From assembly GCF_900104415.1 (NCBI RefSeq), contig NZ_FMXR01000013.1:1-64000 (forward strand): 64,000 nucleotides of DNA, given 5' to 3'. The position numbers and the translations under genes were made by a program. The notes below the pieces were generated by a model that saw only the letters and a program-made list of their open reading frames with translations, did no database searches and had not been told where the DNA came from. This DNA is from Eubacterium oxidoreducens. GTDB taxonomy: Bacteria > Bacillota > Clostridia > Lachnospirales > Lachnospiraceae. Of this stretch, positions 51,872-60,235 are shown piece after piece (position 1 is the stretch's first letter; each line of letters starts with the position of its first letter).

Positions 51872-53161
51872 ATGAAAAAACATTTAAGATTAATAGGTTG
51901 TATCGTGCTGGTTGTGGCAGTTTTGACTGTTGCAGGAGGTTGTGGGACCACATCGCGTTCGGGTGGATTGGTTAAAGGAAGCCGTGTTGGTGGAACTGCG
52001 ACGGAAAGTACGCAGACAAGTTCTGAGGAAACTCAGATGGAAGAGGATGTTTATCGAATCGATGAAATTGATACGGTTGAACAGATGATACGCTTTGAAA
52101 ATCTGTCGAACGGACAATTGGAGCGATACACTTATAACGGAAGCACCTATATTTACGATAAAAATGAAATCAGTACAACGGTTGATTCATTATATTGCGG
52201 TATGCCGGTAACCTTTGAAGTAAATGAAAGCAGCGAGTTGCTAAAAAGCGTAACGGAATCAAATGCACTTTGGATTCAGGAGGATATCAGCAATTTTTCA
52301 ATTGATGAACAAGAAGGCGTGCTGACAATTGGTTCAACGGATTATAAGTTGAGTGATGATGCTAGAGTTTATCAGAATAATGAACGTATCACGTATGAGG
52401 ATATATCACAGGAAGATGTGTTGAGCGTAATCGGGACGGCAAGAAAGATTATTTCTTTGGTGGTAACAAGTGGACATGGAACGATACGTTTGACCAATAC
52501 CGATTTGTTTGAAGGCGGATGGCTAACGGTTGGTACGGTTGTTTCGAAAGAAGTGGAAAAGGATATGGAGTTTGACGTATCAGCCGGAACATATACAGTT
52601 GCAGTTGCCAATAACGGTTATGGAGATCATACACAAGTAGAAGTTAAGGAAAATGAAGTGACGCTGGTGGATTGTAGTAAGCTAAAAGGCGACGGTCCGC
52701 AGTATTGCAAGATCAAATTTTCCATACCTTATGATGGAGCAAAATTATATATTAACGGAAAAGAAACGGATTATAGCAAGGAAATCACGTTGCAATACGG
52801 AGCATATTCCTTGCAGGTGGTAGCTAAGGAGTATGAAACTTGGAGTCGGACTTTGATGGTAGCGTCTGAAACAGCCACAATTGGGGTGGTATTAAGTGCG
52901 CAGTCAGACACCGAATCGGAAACGTCTACAGATGATTCGAGCTCGACGCAGTCAAGCACGGATTCGTCTGCAACAGCGGGTTCGCTGGCGGGCTCATTGG
53001 CGGGTAGTACAGCCGGAACTGCAAGCAGCAGTTCGAGTACGACATCAACAGGTTCCACAACGAGTTCTTCATCTACTAGTAGCGTATCGGACGATACATT
53101 GTCAACACTGTCTAATCTTATCAGCAATTTGACAGGAAGCAGTGATGATGACGATGATTAA
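51872..53161 (+). CDS. PEGA-domain lipoprotein
   Basis: 429 aa. Signal peptide with lipobox ending AGGC (C24). The middle part (45-200) is beta-rich and unrecognised. Residues 205-265 and 275-340 look like PEGA domains (GGWLTVGTVV...SAGTYTVAVANNGY; KIKFSIPYDGAKLYINGKE...YGAYSLQVVAKEY), small surface beta-sandwiches. A long Ser/Thr/Gly low-complexity tail ends in five Asp. A cell-surface role is likely; no enzyme function visible. Starts 4 nt after cca with AAAGGGTG upstream. Confidence 0.75.
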   Translation: MKKHLRLIGCIVLVVAVLTVAGGCGTTSRSGGLVKGSRVGGTATESTQTSSEETQMEEDVYRIDEIDTVEQMIRFENLSNGQLERYTYNGSTYIYDKNEISTTVDSLYCGMPVTFEVNESSELLKSVTESNALWIQEDISNFSIDEQEGVLTIGSTDYKLSDDARVYQNNERITYEDISQEDVLSVIGTARKIISLVVTSGHGTIRLTNTDLFEGGWLTVGTVVSKEVEKDMEFDVSAGTYTVAVANNGYGDHTQVEVKENEVTLVDCSKLKGDGPQYCKIKFSIPYDGAKLYINGKETDYSKEITLQYGAYSLQVVAKEYETWSRTLMVASETATIGVVLSAQSDTESETSTDDSSSTQSSTDSSATAGSLAGSLAGSTAGTASSSSSTTSTGSTTSSSSTSSVSDDTLSTLSNLISNLTGSSDDDDD

Positions 53162-53182
53162 AAATAGAAGGAGGAAATGTTA

Positions 53183-54913
53183 ATGGGTTATAAGGAAAAC
53201 TATCAGATATGGCTGGAAGATCCATACTTTGATGCACAGACAAAAGCACAGCTGAAGGAGATTGCCGCAGACGACAAGGAAATTGAAGAACGGTTTTATA
53301 AAGATCTTGAATTTGGAACGGCGGGACTTAGAGGTATTCTTGGCGCCGGTACCAATCGTATGAATGTATATACGGTTCGAAAGGCAACACAGGGGCTGGC
53401 AAATTATATCATTTCCCAAAATAAGCAAAGTAAGGGCGTTGCAATTGCATTTGATTCTAGACACATGTCGCCTGAATTTGCGGATGAGTCTGCAAGAACC
53501 TTGGCAGCAAATGGAATTAAGGCATATGTATTTGATGCTCTTCGTCCGACTCCGGAATTGTCATTTGCTGTTCGTTATCTGGGATGTGCGGCCGGTATTA
53601 ATATTACGGCAAGTCATAATCCACCGGAATATAACGGATACAAAGTGTATTGGGAAGATGGTGCCCAGATTACGCCGCCTCATGATCAGGGGATTATGGA
53701 GGAAGTAAAAAAGATAACCGATTATGCAGCTGCCAAAACGATGCCATATTACGAAGCAAAACAGGCAGGTCTCTATGAAGTTATCGGTAAAAAGATTGAT
53801 GATGCCTATAATGAGGAACTTAAGAAACTGGTGCTCAATCAGGATGCGATTCGTCGAATGCAAAAGGAAATCAAGATTGTATATTCGCCGCTGCATGGAA
53901 CGGGGAATCTGCCGGTTCGACGTGTGTTAAAAGAATTAGGTTTTGAAAATGTTTATGTTGTGAAGGAACAGGAAATGCCGGATGGAAATTTCCCGACCGT
54001 AAGTTATCCAAATCCGGAATCAAAAGAAGCATTTGTTTTGGGCGAAAAACTTGCAAAAGAAGTAGATGCAGATTTGATTTTGGCAACCGATCCGGATGCA
54101 GACCGGTTAGGTGTATATGTAAAGGACAAAGACGGAGAATATCATGTGCTGACAGGAAATATGTCAGGAACTTTGATTGCACAATATTTAATCAGTGAAA
54201 AAGCAAAACGAGGATTGATTGAGGATGGAGCCGCAATTATAAAATCCATAGTTACGACCAATATGGTGGATGAGGTTGCAAAATATTACAATGTACGTTT
54301 GATTGAGGTGTTAACCGGCTTTAAATATATCGGACGGCAGATTCTTGAATTTGAAACCAAGAAAAACGGAAGCTATCTGTTTGGACTTGAGGAAAGTTAT
54401 GGATGTCTTCCGGGCGACTATGCCAGAGATAAAGATGCAGTGGCGGCAACGATGGTCTTGTGTGAAGCGGCTGCGTACTATCAGACGCAAGGTAAGACTT
54501 TGTGGGACGTTATGCTGATGATGTATGAGCGTTACGGTTATTACAAGGATAGCGTAACCTCCATCACGCTTGCAGGAAAAGAAGGAATTGAGAAAATTCA
54601 ATTTATTATTGAGGAATTAGAGAAGAATTCTCCGACACAGATTGGAGCCTATCAGGTAGAGAAAGTGCGCAATTACAGGACCGGAAAAAGTGTGTGCGCT
54701 CTGACCGGGGAAGTGACGCCAACGAATCTGCCGATTTCTAACGTTTTGTATTACGAACTTAGTGACGGAGCATGGGTATGTGTGAGACCATCCGGAACCG
54801 AACCAAAATTAAAATTATATTACGGCGTGAAAGGGAAAAACTTTGAAGATGCTGAAAAACAGGGCGCTTTCTTAGAAAAAAGTCTGAACGAAATTGTGGA
54901 GCACTATTTATAG
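53183..54913 (+). CDS. pgcA: Phosphoglucomutase / phosphomannomutase
   Basis: 576 aa alpha-D-phosphohexomutase. The phosphoserine loop is ITASHNPPEYNGYK, the Mg loop DPDADRLG, the sugar-binding loop GLEESYG, and the phosphate-binding loop RPSGTEPKLKLYYG. It interconverts glucose 1- and 6-phosphate, feeding glycogen (glgC/D) and cell-wall pathways. Start: AAGGAGG is 2 nt before ATG 53177 and 8 nt before ATG 53183, favouring the latter. Confidence 0.94.
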   Translation: MGYKENYQIWLEDPYFDAQTKAQLKEIAADDKEIEERFYKDLEFGTAGLRGILGAGTNRMNVYTVRKATQGLANYIISQNKQSKGVAIAFDSRHMSPEFADESARTLAANGIKAYVFDALRPTPELSFAVRYLGCAAGINITASHNPPEYNGYKVYWEDGAQITPPHDQGIMEEVKKITDYAAAKTMPYYEAKQAGLYEVIGKKIDDAYNEELKKLVLNQDAIRRMQKEIKIVYSPLHGTGNLPVRRVLKELGFENVYVVKEQEMPDGNFPTVSYPNPESKEAFVLGEKLAKEVDADLILATDPDADRLGVYVKDKDGEYHVLTGNMSGTLIAQYLISEKAKRGLIEDGAAIIKSIVTTNMVDEVAKYYNVRLIEVLTGFKYIGRQILEFETKKNGSYLFGLEESYGCLPGDYARDKDAVAATMVLCEAAAYYQTQGKTLWDVMLMMYERYGYYKDSVTSITLAGKEGIEKIQFIIEELEKNSPTQIGAYQVEKVRNYRTGKSVCALTGEVTPTNLPISNVLYYELSDGAWVCVRPSGTEPKLKLYYGVKGKNFEDAEKQGAFLEKSLNEIVEHYL

Positions 54914-54930
54914 GACTATAGAGCTATAAA

Positions 54931-54960
54931 AATGCCTAGAAATGCCTGAAAATGCCCATT
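54931..54960 (+). repeat. Three 10 bp phased repeats upstream of the HU promoter
   Basis: AATGCCT occurs as AATGCCTAGA, AATGCCTGAA and AATGCCCATT with an exact 10 bp period, ending 5 bp before the -35 of the HU promoter. Phasing with the helix suggests a protein-binding array or a bend. Confidence 0.6.
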
Positions 54961-54965
54961 TTTCC

Positions 54966-54994
54966 TTGACAAACAGGGCAAAACAAAGTATAAC
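54966..54994 (+). promoter_or_regulatory. Promoter of the HU gene
   Basis: TTGACA at 54966-54971, 17 bp, TATAAC at 54989-54994. Strong-looking, as expected for an abundant protein. Confidence 0.8.
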
Positions 54995-55048
54995 TAATGA
55001 TATAGGTGAAATCAAAACCTGAAAGATAATTATAGGAGGAGTATTTTA

Positions 55049-55324
55049 ATGAACAAAACAGAATTAGTTGCAGCAATCGCTGACAAGACAGAGTTATCTA
55101 AGAAAGATGTAGAAGCAACTGTAAAAGCTTTCACAGAGGTTGTTACAGAAGAGCTGAAGAAAGACAACAAGATTCAGTTAGTAGGATTTGGTACATTTGA
55201 AGTATCAAAGAGAGCTGCAAGAACAGGAAGAAATCCTCAGACAAAGCAGGAAATTAAGATTCCAGCTTCTAAAGCACCAAAGTTCAAAGCTGGTAAGGCT
55301 TTAAAGGATGCTGTAAATAACTAA
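55049..55324 (+). CDS. hup: DNA-binding protein HU
   Basis: 91 aa histone-like protein. MNKTELVAAIADKTELSKKDVEATVKAF helices, then the beta-arm KRAARTGRNPQTKQEIKIPASKAPKFKAGKALK with the intercalating-proline segment NPQT. It bends and compacts DNA. SD TAGGAGG; the codon choice (AGA, GTT, TCT) looks like that of a highly expressed gene. Single-gene unit with terminator. Confidence 0.97.
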   Translation: MNKTELVAAIADKTELSKKDVEATVKAFTEVVTEELKKDNKIQLVGFGTFEVSKRAARTGRNPQTKQEIKIPASKAPKFKAGKALKDAVNN

Positions 55325-55339
55325 GAAATTAAAATGCTT

Positions 55340-55375
55340 AAAGAGTGGAACCACTTGTTCCGCTCTTTCTTTTTG
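55340..55375 (+). terminator. Terminator of the HU gene
   Basis: AAAGAGTGGAAC / GTTCCGCTCTTT with a 5 nt loop, then CTTTTT. Confidence 0.9.
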
Positions 55376-55408
55376 CAAATACTCTAATAATGGTAGGAGA
55401 ATGATTTC

Positions 55409-55648
55409 ATGAGATTGGATAAGTTTTTAAAAGTATCAAGATTGATTAAGAGAAGAACCGTTGCAAATGAAGCTTGTGATGCGGGACGTGTGTTGGTAAA
55501 TGATAAAGTGGCAAAAGCTTCGACAAAGGTTAAAGTTGGAGACATTATTGAAATCCAGTTTGGAACCAAAACGCTGCGCGCTAGAGTGCTTGATTTGCAA
55601 GAAACAACAAAAAAAGAAGAAGCGAAAGAATTGTTTGAAATATTATAA
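55409..55648 (+). CDS. S4-domain RNA-binding protein (RqcP/YabO-like)
   Basis: 79 aa S4 domain: MRLDKFLKVSRLIKRRTVANEACDAGRVLVND, then VKVGDIIEIQFG. Homologues bind 50S subunits and help RqcH in ribosome-associated quality control. The position between hup and ftsB/divIC is a conserved Firmicute arrangement (yabO-divIC). SD TAGGAGA. Confidence 0.92.
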   Translation: MRLDKFLKVSRLIKRRTVANEACDAGRVLVNDKVAKASTKVKVGDIIEIQFGTKTLRARVLDLQETTKKEEAKELFEIL

Positions 55649-55710
55649 AGAAATTGGGACTATTGTCCGATATAAACTACAGTGGTAGATTATGCGCAAA
55701 TATATATCTC

Positions 55711-55737
55711 GCGCAAGACTCGCGAGCGAGTCTTGAC
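55711..55737 (+). repeat. Solo class B tail hairpin
   Basis: 27 bases identical to 48243-48269 (CAAGACTCGC / GCGAGTCTTG stem preceded by GCG). It lies downstream of the S4 gene in the gene's orientation; the first hairpin and core of class B are missing. Confidence 0.75.
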
Positions 55738-55767
55738 AGAAAAATATGTGAAAGAACCCGAAAACAT

Positions 55768-55795
55768 TTGAAATTTTGGTATTTTGGGGTAAAAT
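55768..55795 (+). promoter_or_regulatory. Possible promoter of the ftsB/divIC gene
   Basis: TTGAAA at 55768-55773, 16 bp, TAAAAT at 55790-55795. Confidence 0.45.
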
Positions 55796-55828
55796 AAAGA
55801 TAATATATATATCGGGGAAGATGAATAT

Positions 55829-56128
55829 ATGGCAAGACGACGTGGAAAAAGGAAAAAAAAGAATACAGGGAAAGTATGCGTCATAGCAATCGTCTGTATG
55901 TTGGTCGGTGTTATGTCTGTTCGAATTGTCGCCTTATACCAGGATAAAACCCGTTATGAAGCGAAAGCAAGTGAGTTGCAAAGCCAGATTGAGGATGAAG
56001 AGCAGCGCGCGGAGGAACTTGATGATTATGCTGATTATGTAAAGACGGCAGAATACATCGAGAAGATGGCAAGAGCCAAGCTTGGACTTGTATATGATAA
56101 TGAAATTGTATTTAAAGAACAGGAATAA
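55829..56128 (+). CDS. divIC: FtsB/DivIC-family cell division protein
   Basis: 99 aa single-pass membrane protein: a basic cytoplasmic stub (RRRGKRKKKN), TM about 15-37 (VCVIAIVCMLVGVMSVRIVAL), an extracellular coiled coil (40-70, YEAKASELQSQIEDEEQRAEEL) and the conserved end EYIEKMARAKLGLV. Part of the divisome FtsL/FtsB complex. Located, as usual, between the S4 protein and tilS. GGGGAAG serves as SD. Confidence 0.9.
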   Translation: MARRRGKRKKKNTGKVCVIAIVCMLVGVMSVRIVALYQDKTRYEAKASELQSQIEDEEQRAEELDDYADYVKTAEYIEKMARAKLGLVYDNEIVFKEQE

Positions 56129-56158
56129 TAAAATCACACTTGCGAGTGTGGTTTTATT
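56127..56158 (+). terminator. Hairpin between divIC and tilS
   Basis: AATAAAATCACACT / AGTGTGGTTTTATT with a TGCG loop starting at the divIC stop codon; only a short T-rich end. May be a weak terminator or attenuator in front of tilS. Confidence 0.55.
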
Positions 56159-56169
56159 TGATTGTGGAA

Positions 56170-57561
56170 ATGATGAAAGAGAACGTAAAAGCATTTATTA
56201 AACGGGAAAATTTAATCAGACCAAAAGAAAAAGTTCTAGCGGCTGTATCGGGAGGAGCAGACTCTGTGTGTCTCATGCTGCTTTTACATGAATTACAAGA
56301 AGAACTCGATTTTGATTTGGAGGTAATACATGTAGAGCATGGGATTCGCGGAGCACAAAGCCTTCAGGATGCCGAGTTTGTAAGAAAACTATGTAGAAGT
56401 CGAAACATTCCGTTTCATATTGTGACGGTTGATGCACCTGCATTTGCAACAAAGGAAAAACTAGGACTAGAAGAAGCTGCAAGAATTTTGCGGTATCAAT
56501 CGCTAAAAGAGACGGCATGCAGTTGTAAGGCAGATAAAATTGCGCTGGCGCATCATGCGGGAGACCAGGCAGAAACCATATTGTTTCATTTGGTGCGCGG
56601 AAGTGATATCCGTGGATTACGTGGAATGTTGCCAAAGCGCAGCAACCTTATTCGCCCGCTTCTAGAAAGTACGCGGCAGGAGATAGAGGAATATCTTGCA
56701 AATGAGAAACAATCCTATCGCGTAGATGCAACCAATAGCTCGGATGCGTATGCAAGAAACCGAATCCGGCTGCATGTGATACCTCAACTTGAGCAGATTA
56801 ATGAACAGGCGGTGCACCATATAACGCAGGCGGCAGCGACGATGAGGGAAGCAGAAAGCTATCTTGCACTGAGTGTAGAGGAGGCAATGAAGCAATGCTT
56901 TAGACAAGTAGAAGAGCAAAAAGGGGTGGTCGATCTTAGGCGGTTTAAAAAACTGCATCCGTATATTGCTTCTTTCGTGATGTATCAGATCATTGCAGAT
57001 ATGACAGGGCATAACAAAGATTTAACAAAAACACATGTCCAAAATGCGATGGCTTTGGCTGAGGCGCAGAGCGGAAAAAGGATATCAATCTATCGAGGAC
57101 TCATGATTACAAAAGAGTATGAAAGCTTGATTTTTGAAAGGGATCCGCAGAAGGTACAGCAGATAGAGCCGGCTTTACTAGAAGTTTCAAAAGACGGCAG
57201 CTATACGCTTCAAGATGGGACAATTCTAAGGTGGAGAAAGTTTGACTACGATGCCTCGACCATGGAAATTCCGAAAAATCGGTATACGAAATGGTATGAT
57301 TATGATAAAATTAAGAATAGATTAGTTGTACGAAATCGACAGGAATCCGATTACCTTGTGATAGATTCGAAAGGGCATAAAAAACGATTGCAGGATTATT
57401 TTGTGAATCAGAAGATTCCGGCCGGTCAAAGACAACTGATTCCACTTGTTGCAGAAGGAAATCATATCCTGTGGGTGATTGGATACCGAGGAAGTGAAGG
57501 GTATCGAATCACAGAGACAACAAGTAAAATTTTGGAAATAGTAATAGACGGAGGCAACTAA
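56170..57561 (+). CDS. tilS: tRNA(Ile)-lysidine synthetase
   Basis: 463 aa. PP-loop AAVSGGADSVCLMLLL near residue 30 for ATP, followed by EVIHVEHGIRGAQS, LALAHHAGDQAETILFHLVRGS, and C-terminal substrate-binding domains with RFRGGERI-like VRNRQESDYLV and FVNQKIPAGQRQLIPLV. It converts the CAU anticodon of minor tRNA-Ile. ATG 56170 and 56173 are adjacent; SD is weak (GTGGA). Upstream TTG at 56140 would lie in the hairpin. Conserved tilS-hpt-ftsH order. Confidence 0.93.
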   Translation: MMKENVKAFIKRENLIRPKEKVLAAVSGGADSVCLMLLLHELQEELDFDLEVIHVEHGIRGAQSLQDAEFVRKLCRSRNIPFHIVTVDAPAFATKEKLGLEEAARILRYQSLKETACSCKADKIALAHHAGDQAETILFHLVRGSDIRGLRGMLPKRSNLIRPLLESTRQEIEEYLANEKQSYRVDATNSSDAYARNRIRLHVIPQLEQINEQAVHHITQAAATMREAESYLALSVEEAMKQCFRQVEEQKGVVDLRRFKKLHPYIASFVMYQIIADMTGHNKDLTKTHVQNAMALAEAQSGKRISIYRGLMITKEYESLIFERDPQKVQQIEPALLEVSKDGSYTLQDGTILRWRKFDYDASTMEIPKNRYTKWYDYDKIKNRLVVRNRQESDYLVIDSKGHKKRLQDYFVNQKIPAGQRQLIPLVAEGNHILWVIGYRGSEGYRITETTSKILEIVIDGGN

Positions 57562-57563
57562 AA

Positions 57564-58088
57564 ATGGCAGAGATTATTCACGAATTTATATCAGAGGAAA
57601 AGGTGAATGAGAGAATTCGGGAAATCGGAGCACAGATTACAAAGGACTACGAAGGAGAAGAACTTTATGTAATCACAATTATGAAGGGTGCAATTTATTT
57701 TGCAACGGAACTGACTAAGAGAATAGAAGTTCCGGTGATTTTGGACTTTATGGCAGCATCTAGTTATGGTGCTGATACAAAATCAAGTGGTGTGGTTAAA
57801 ATCACACGTGATTTGGATGAAAGTCTTGCAGGCAAGAATGTAATTGTTGTGGAAGACATTATCGATACAGGACGTACACTTAGCTATTTGCTTGAGCTGT
57901 TGAAAAAGCGCAATCCTAAGTCGATCAAGCTTTGTACATTGCTTGATAAACCGGATAGACGTATTGCTCAGGTGGATGTGGATTATGTTGGATTCGTTGT
58001 TCCGGATGAGTTTATTGTAGGGTATGGTCTTGATTATGCACAAAAATACAGAAATTTACCGTTTATTGGAACTTTGGAATTCAAGTAA
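57564..58088 (+). CDS. hpt: Hypoxanthine phosphoribosyltransferase
   Basis: 174 aa purine salvage enzyme. PRPP motif NVIVVEDIIDTGRTLSYL, flexible loop region ASSYGADTKSSG, and the purine site VDYVGFVVPDEFIVGYGLDYA. ATG 2 nt after the tilS stop; SD GGAGGC overlaps the tilS end. In the classic tilS-hpt-ftsH operon. Confidence 0.96.
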   Translation: MAEIIHEFISEEKVNERIREIGAQITKDYEGEELYVITIMKGAIYFATELTKRIEVPVILDFMAASSYGADTKSSGVVKITRDLDESLAGKNVIVVEDIIDTGRTLSYLLELLKKRNPKSIKLCTLLDKPDRRIAQVDVDYVGFVVPDEFIVGYGLDYAQKYRNLPFIGTLEFK

Positions 58089-58110
58089 ATTTCGTGGCTA
58101 GGAGGAAATT

Positions 58111-59964
58111 TTGAAGAAGAATAGAGCTAGTGGGTTGGGATTATATCTAATCTTAATCGCAATCGTGATTATTGCATGGTATGCGGTGACATCCGGGAAA
58201 GGAGTCGATACATCGTATACATATGCCAATTTTAAAGAGGCAGTACTGAATAATGAAATTGTAACCGTTACCGTCGAGCAGAATAATGAAGTGCCGACGG
58301 GACAGCTGGTATTGGTATTTAATGATGGTTCGACAAAAACAATTGCAACATCGGATGTCAATGAAGCAGAAGAATTATTAGAAGAAAATGATGTTTCTTT
58401 TGTTGTTAAGGATGTGCCGGGAGAAAGCTGGTTTTCGGATTTGATTCCGCTTTTGATTATAATTGCGGTAATCTTTATCTTGATGGTTGCGATGAATGGC
58501 AGACAGGCAGGGTCTTCCGGTGGTTCTAAAATGATGAATTTTGGTAAGAGCCGTGCCAAGATGACAACCTCGGAACAACAGACTGTAAAGTTTGATGATG
58601 TTGCAGGGCTGAAAGAAGAAAAAGAAGATCTTGAAGAACTTGTGGACTTTTTGAAAGATCCAAAGAAATATACAGATTTAGGAGCAAGAATTCCAAAGGG
58701 AGTTTTGCTTGTCGGCCCTCCGGGAACAGGTAAGACCTTGATGGCGAAAGCAATTGCCGGAGAAGCCGGAGTTCCGTTCTTTAGTATTTCGGGCTCTGAT
58801 TTTGTGGAAATGTTTGTTGGTGTTGGTGCATCAAGAGTTAGAGATTTATTTGCTGAAGCTAAGAAGAATGCGCCTTGCATCGTATTTATTGATGAGATTG
58901 ATGCAGTTGCCCGCCGAAGAGGAACCGGTATGGGCGGAGGTCATGATGAGCGTGAGCAGACCTTAAACCAGATGTTGGTTGAGATGGATGGATTTGGCAT
59001 CAATGAAGGGATCATTGTTCTTGCTGCGACGAACCGTGTAGATATCTTAGATCCGGCGATTATGAGACCGGGACGTTTCGATAGGAAAATCGGAGTGGGA
59101 AGACCGGATGTTGCAGGACGTGAAGAAATATTGAAAGTACATGCCAAGAATAAACCTCTTGGAGATGATGTGGATATTCATCAGATCGCGCAGACGACGG
59201 CAGGATTTACAGGAGCAGATCTTGAGAATCTTATGAATGAGTCGGCAATCAATGCAGCAAAAGAAAATCGTGCGTATCTTATATTGGATGATATTAAGAA
59301 AGCCTTTGTCAAGGTTGGAATTGGCGCCGAAAAGAAAAGTAAAGTTATATCAGATAAGGAAAAGAAGATTACTGCGTATCACGAATCCGGACATGCGATA
59401 TTGTTCCATCTGCTTCCGGATGTAGGACCGGTATATTCGGTATCAATTATTCCGACAGGGATGGGGGCAGCAGGTTATACGATGCCTCTTCCGGAACGGG
59501 ATGAAATGTTTCATACAAAAGGCAAGATGCTTCAAGAAATCATGGTAGACCTTGGTGGACGTATCGCAGAAGAACTGATTTTCGATGATATTACAACAGG
59601 AGCATCGCAAGATATTAAGCAGGCAACGGGAATTGCAAAAGCAATGGTTACAAAATACGGTATGTCGGATTCGATAGGACTGATTAATTATGATAATGAG
59701 GAAGGCGAGGTCTTTATCGGTCGTGATTTGGCACACAAACGCGGATATGGAGAGACTGTGGCCAGCCGTATTGATCAGGAAATTAAACGAATCATTGATG
59801 AATGTTATGCGAAGGCAAAACAGATGATTTCGGAAAATATGGAGGTGCTTCATGCGTCAGCGAATCTTCTCCTTGAAAAAGAAAAAATCAGTCGAGAAGA
59901 GTTTGAAGCATTATTTAATGAGGAAAATGTAACAGATAAGGAACCGGAAAATGACGAAAAATAA
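58111..59964 (+). CDS. ftsH: ATP-dependent zinc metalloprotease FtsH
   Basis: 617 aa. TM1 about 8-27 and TM2 about 111-130, with an extracytoplasmic segment between. AAA+ module: Walker A GPPGTGKT, Walker [28 protein letters not shown]. Protease zinc site in AYHESGHAI, plus a downstream [12 protein letters not shown]. It degrades membrane and regulatory proteins. TTG start with GGAGG 5 nt upstream. Confidence 0.97.
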   Translation: MKKNRASGLGLYLILIAIVIIAWYAVTSGKGVDTSYTYANFKEAVLNNEIVTVTVEQNNEVPTGQLVLVFNDGSTKTIATSDVNEAEELLEENDVSFVVKDVPGESWFSDLIPLLIIIAVIFILMVAMNGRQAGSSGGSKMMNFGKSRAKMTTSEQQTVKFDDVAGLKEEKEDLEELVDFLKDPKKYTDLGARIPKGVLLVGPPGTGKTLMAKAIAGEAGVPFFSISGSDFVEMFVGVGASRVRDLFAEAKKNAPCIVFIDEIDAVARRRGTGMGGGHDEREQTLNQMLVEMDGFGINEGIIVLAATNRVDILDPAIMRPGRFDRKIGVGRPDVAGREEILKVHAKNKPLGDDVDIHQIAQTTAGFTGADLENLMNESAINAAKENRAYLILDDIKKAFVKVGIGAEKKSKVISDKEKKITAYHESGHAILFHLLPDVGPVYSVSIIPTGMGAAGYTMPLPERDEMFHTKGKMLQEIMVDLGGRIAEELIFDDITTGASQDIKQATGIAKAMVTKYGMSDSIGLINYDNEEGEVFIGRDLAHKRGYGETVASRIDQEIKRIIDECYAKAKQMISENMEVLHASANLLLEKEKISREEFEALFNEENVTDKEPENDEK

Positions 59965-60086
59965 CAATTTTTTGTCTATATTTACATCAATGAGGAAATG
60001 ACAAGAAAAAGAAGGTAGAAAAATGCACAAAAACAGTTTGTAACTTTTGTTAACTTTGTGCACACTTATCTGTGGATGGGTGCTAT

Positions 60087-60190
60087 TATAATAACTGTAA
60101 AAACCCCCAATACATTTTATAGTTTTTGCTACACCCCATAGTAAAAATACCTTCTCCTAAACAGCAGCTGACAGCTGCTGTTTTTTTTTT
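60087..60190 (+). ncRNA. C-rich leader or small RNA with terminator, upstream of the amylase gene
   Basis: TATAAT at 60087-60092 is a good -10 (no clear -35). About 65 nt on, AAACAGCAGC / GCTGCTGTTT with a TGACA loop is followed by ten T (60181-60190), a textbook terminator. The 90 nt between contain CCCCC (60104), CCCC (60134) and CTTCTCC (60151), unpaired and complementary to SD sequences. The amylase gene starts 46 bp further with no room for its own promoter. It may be a small RNA, an attenuated leader, or both. Upstream, TGCACAAA/TTTGTGCA (60024-60062) could be an operator. Confidence 0.5.
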
Positions 60191-60235
60191 AGATAATACC
60201 GGATAAAGAGATTAAGACAGAAAAGAAGGAATTCT

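Noticed and set aside
54931-54960. CRISPR-like array
   Set aside because: Units are 10 bp with no spacers and no cas genes in the window.
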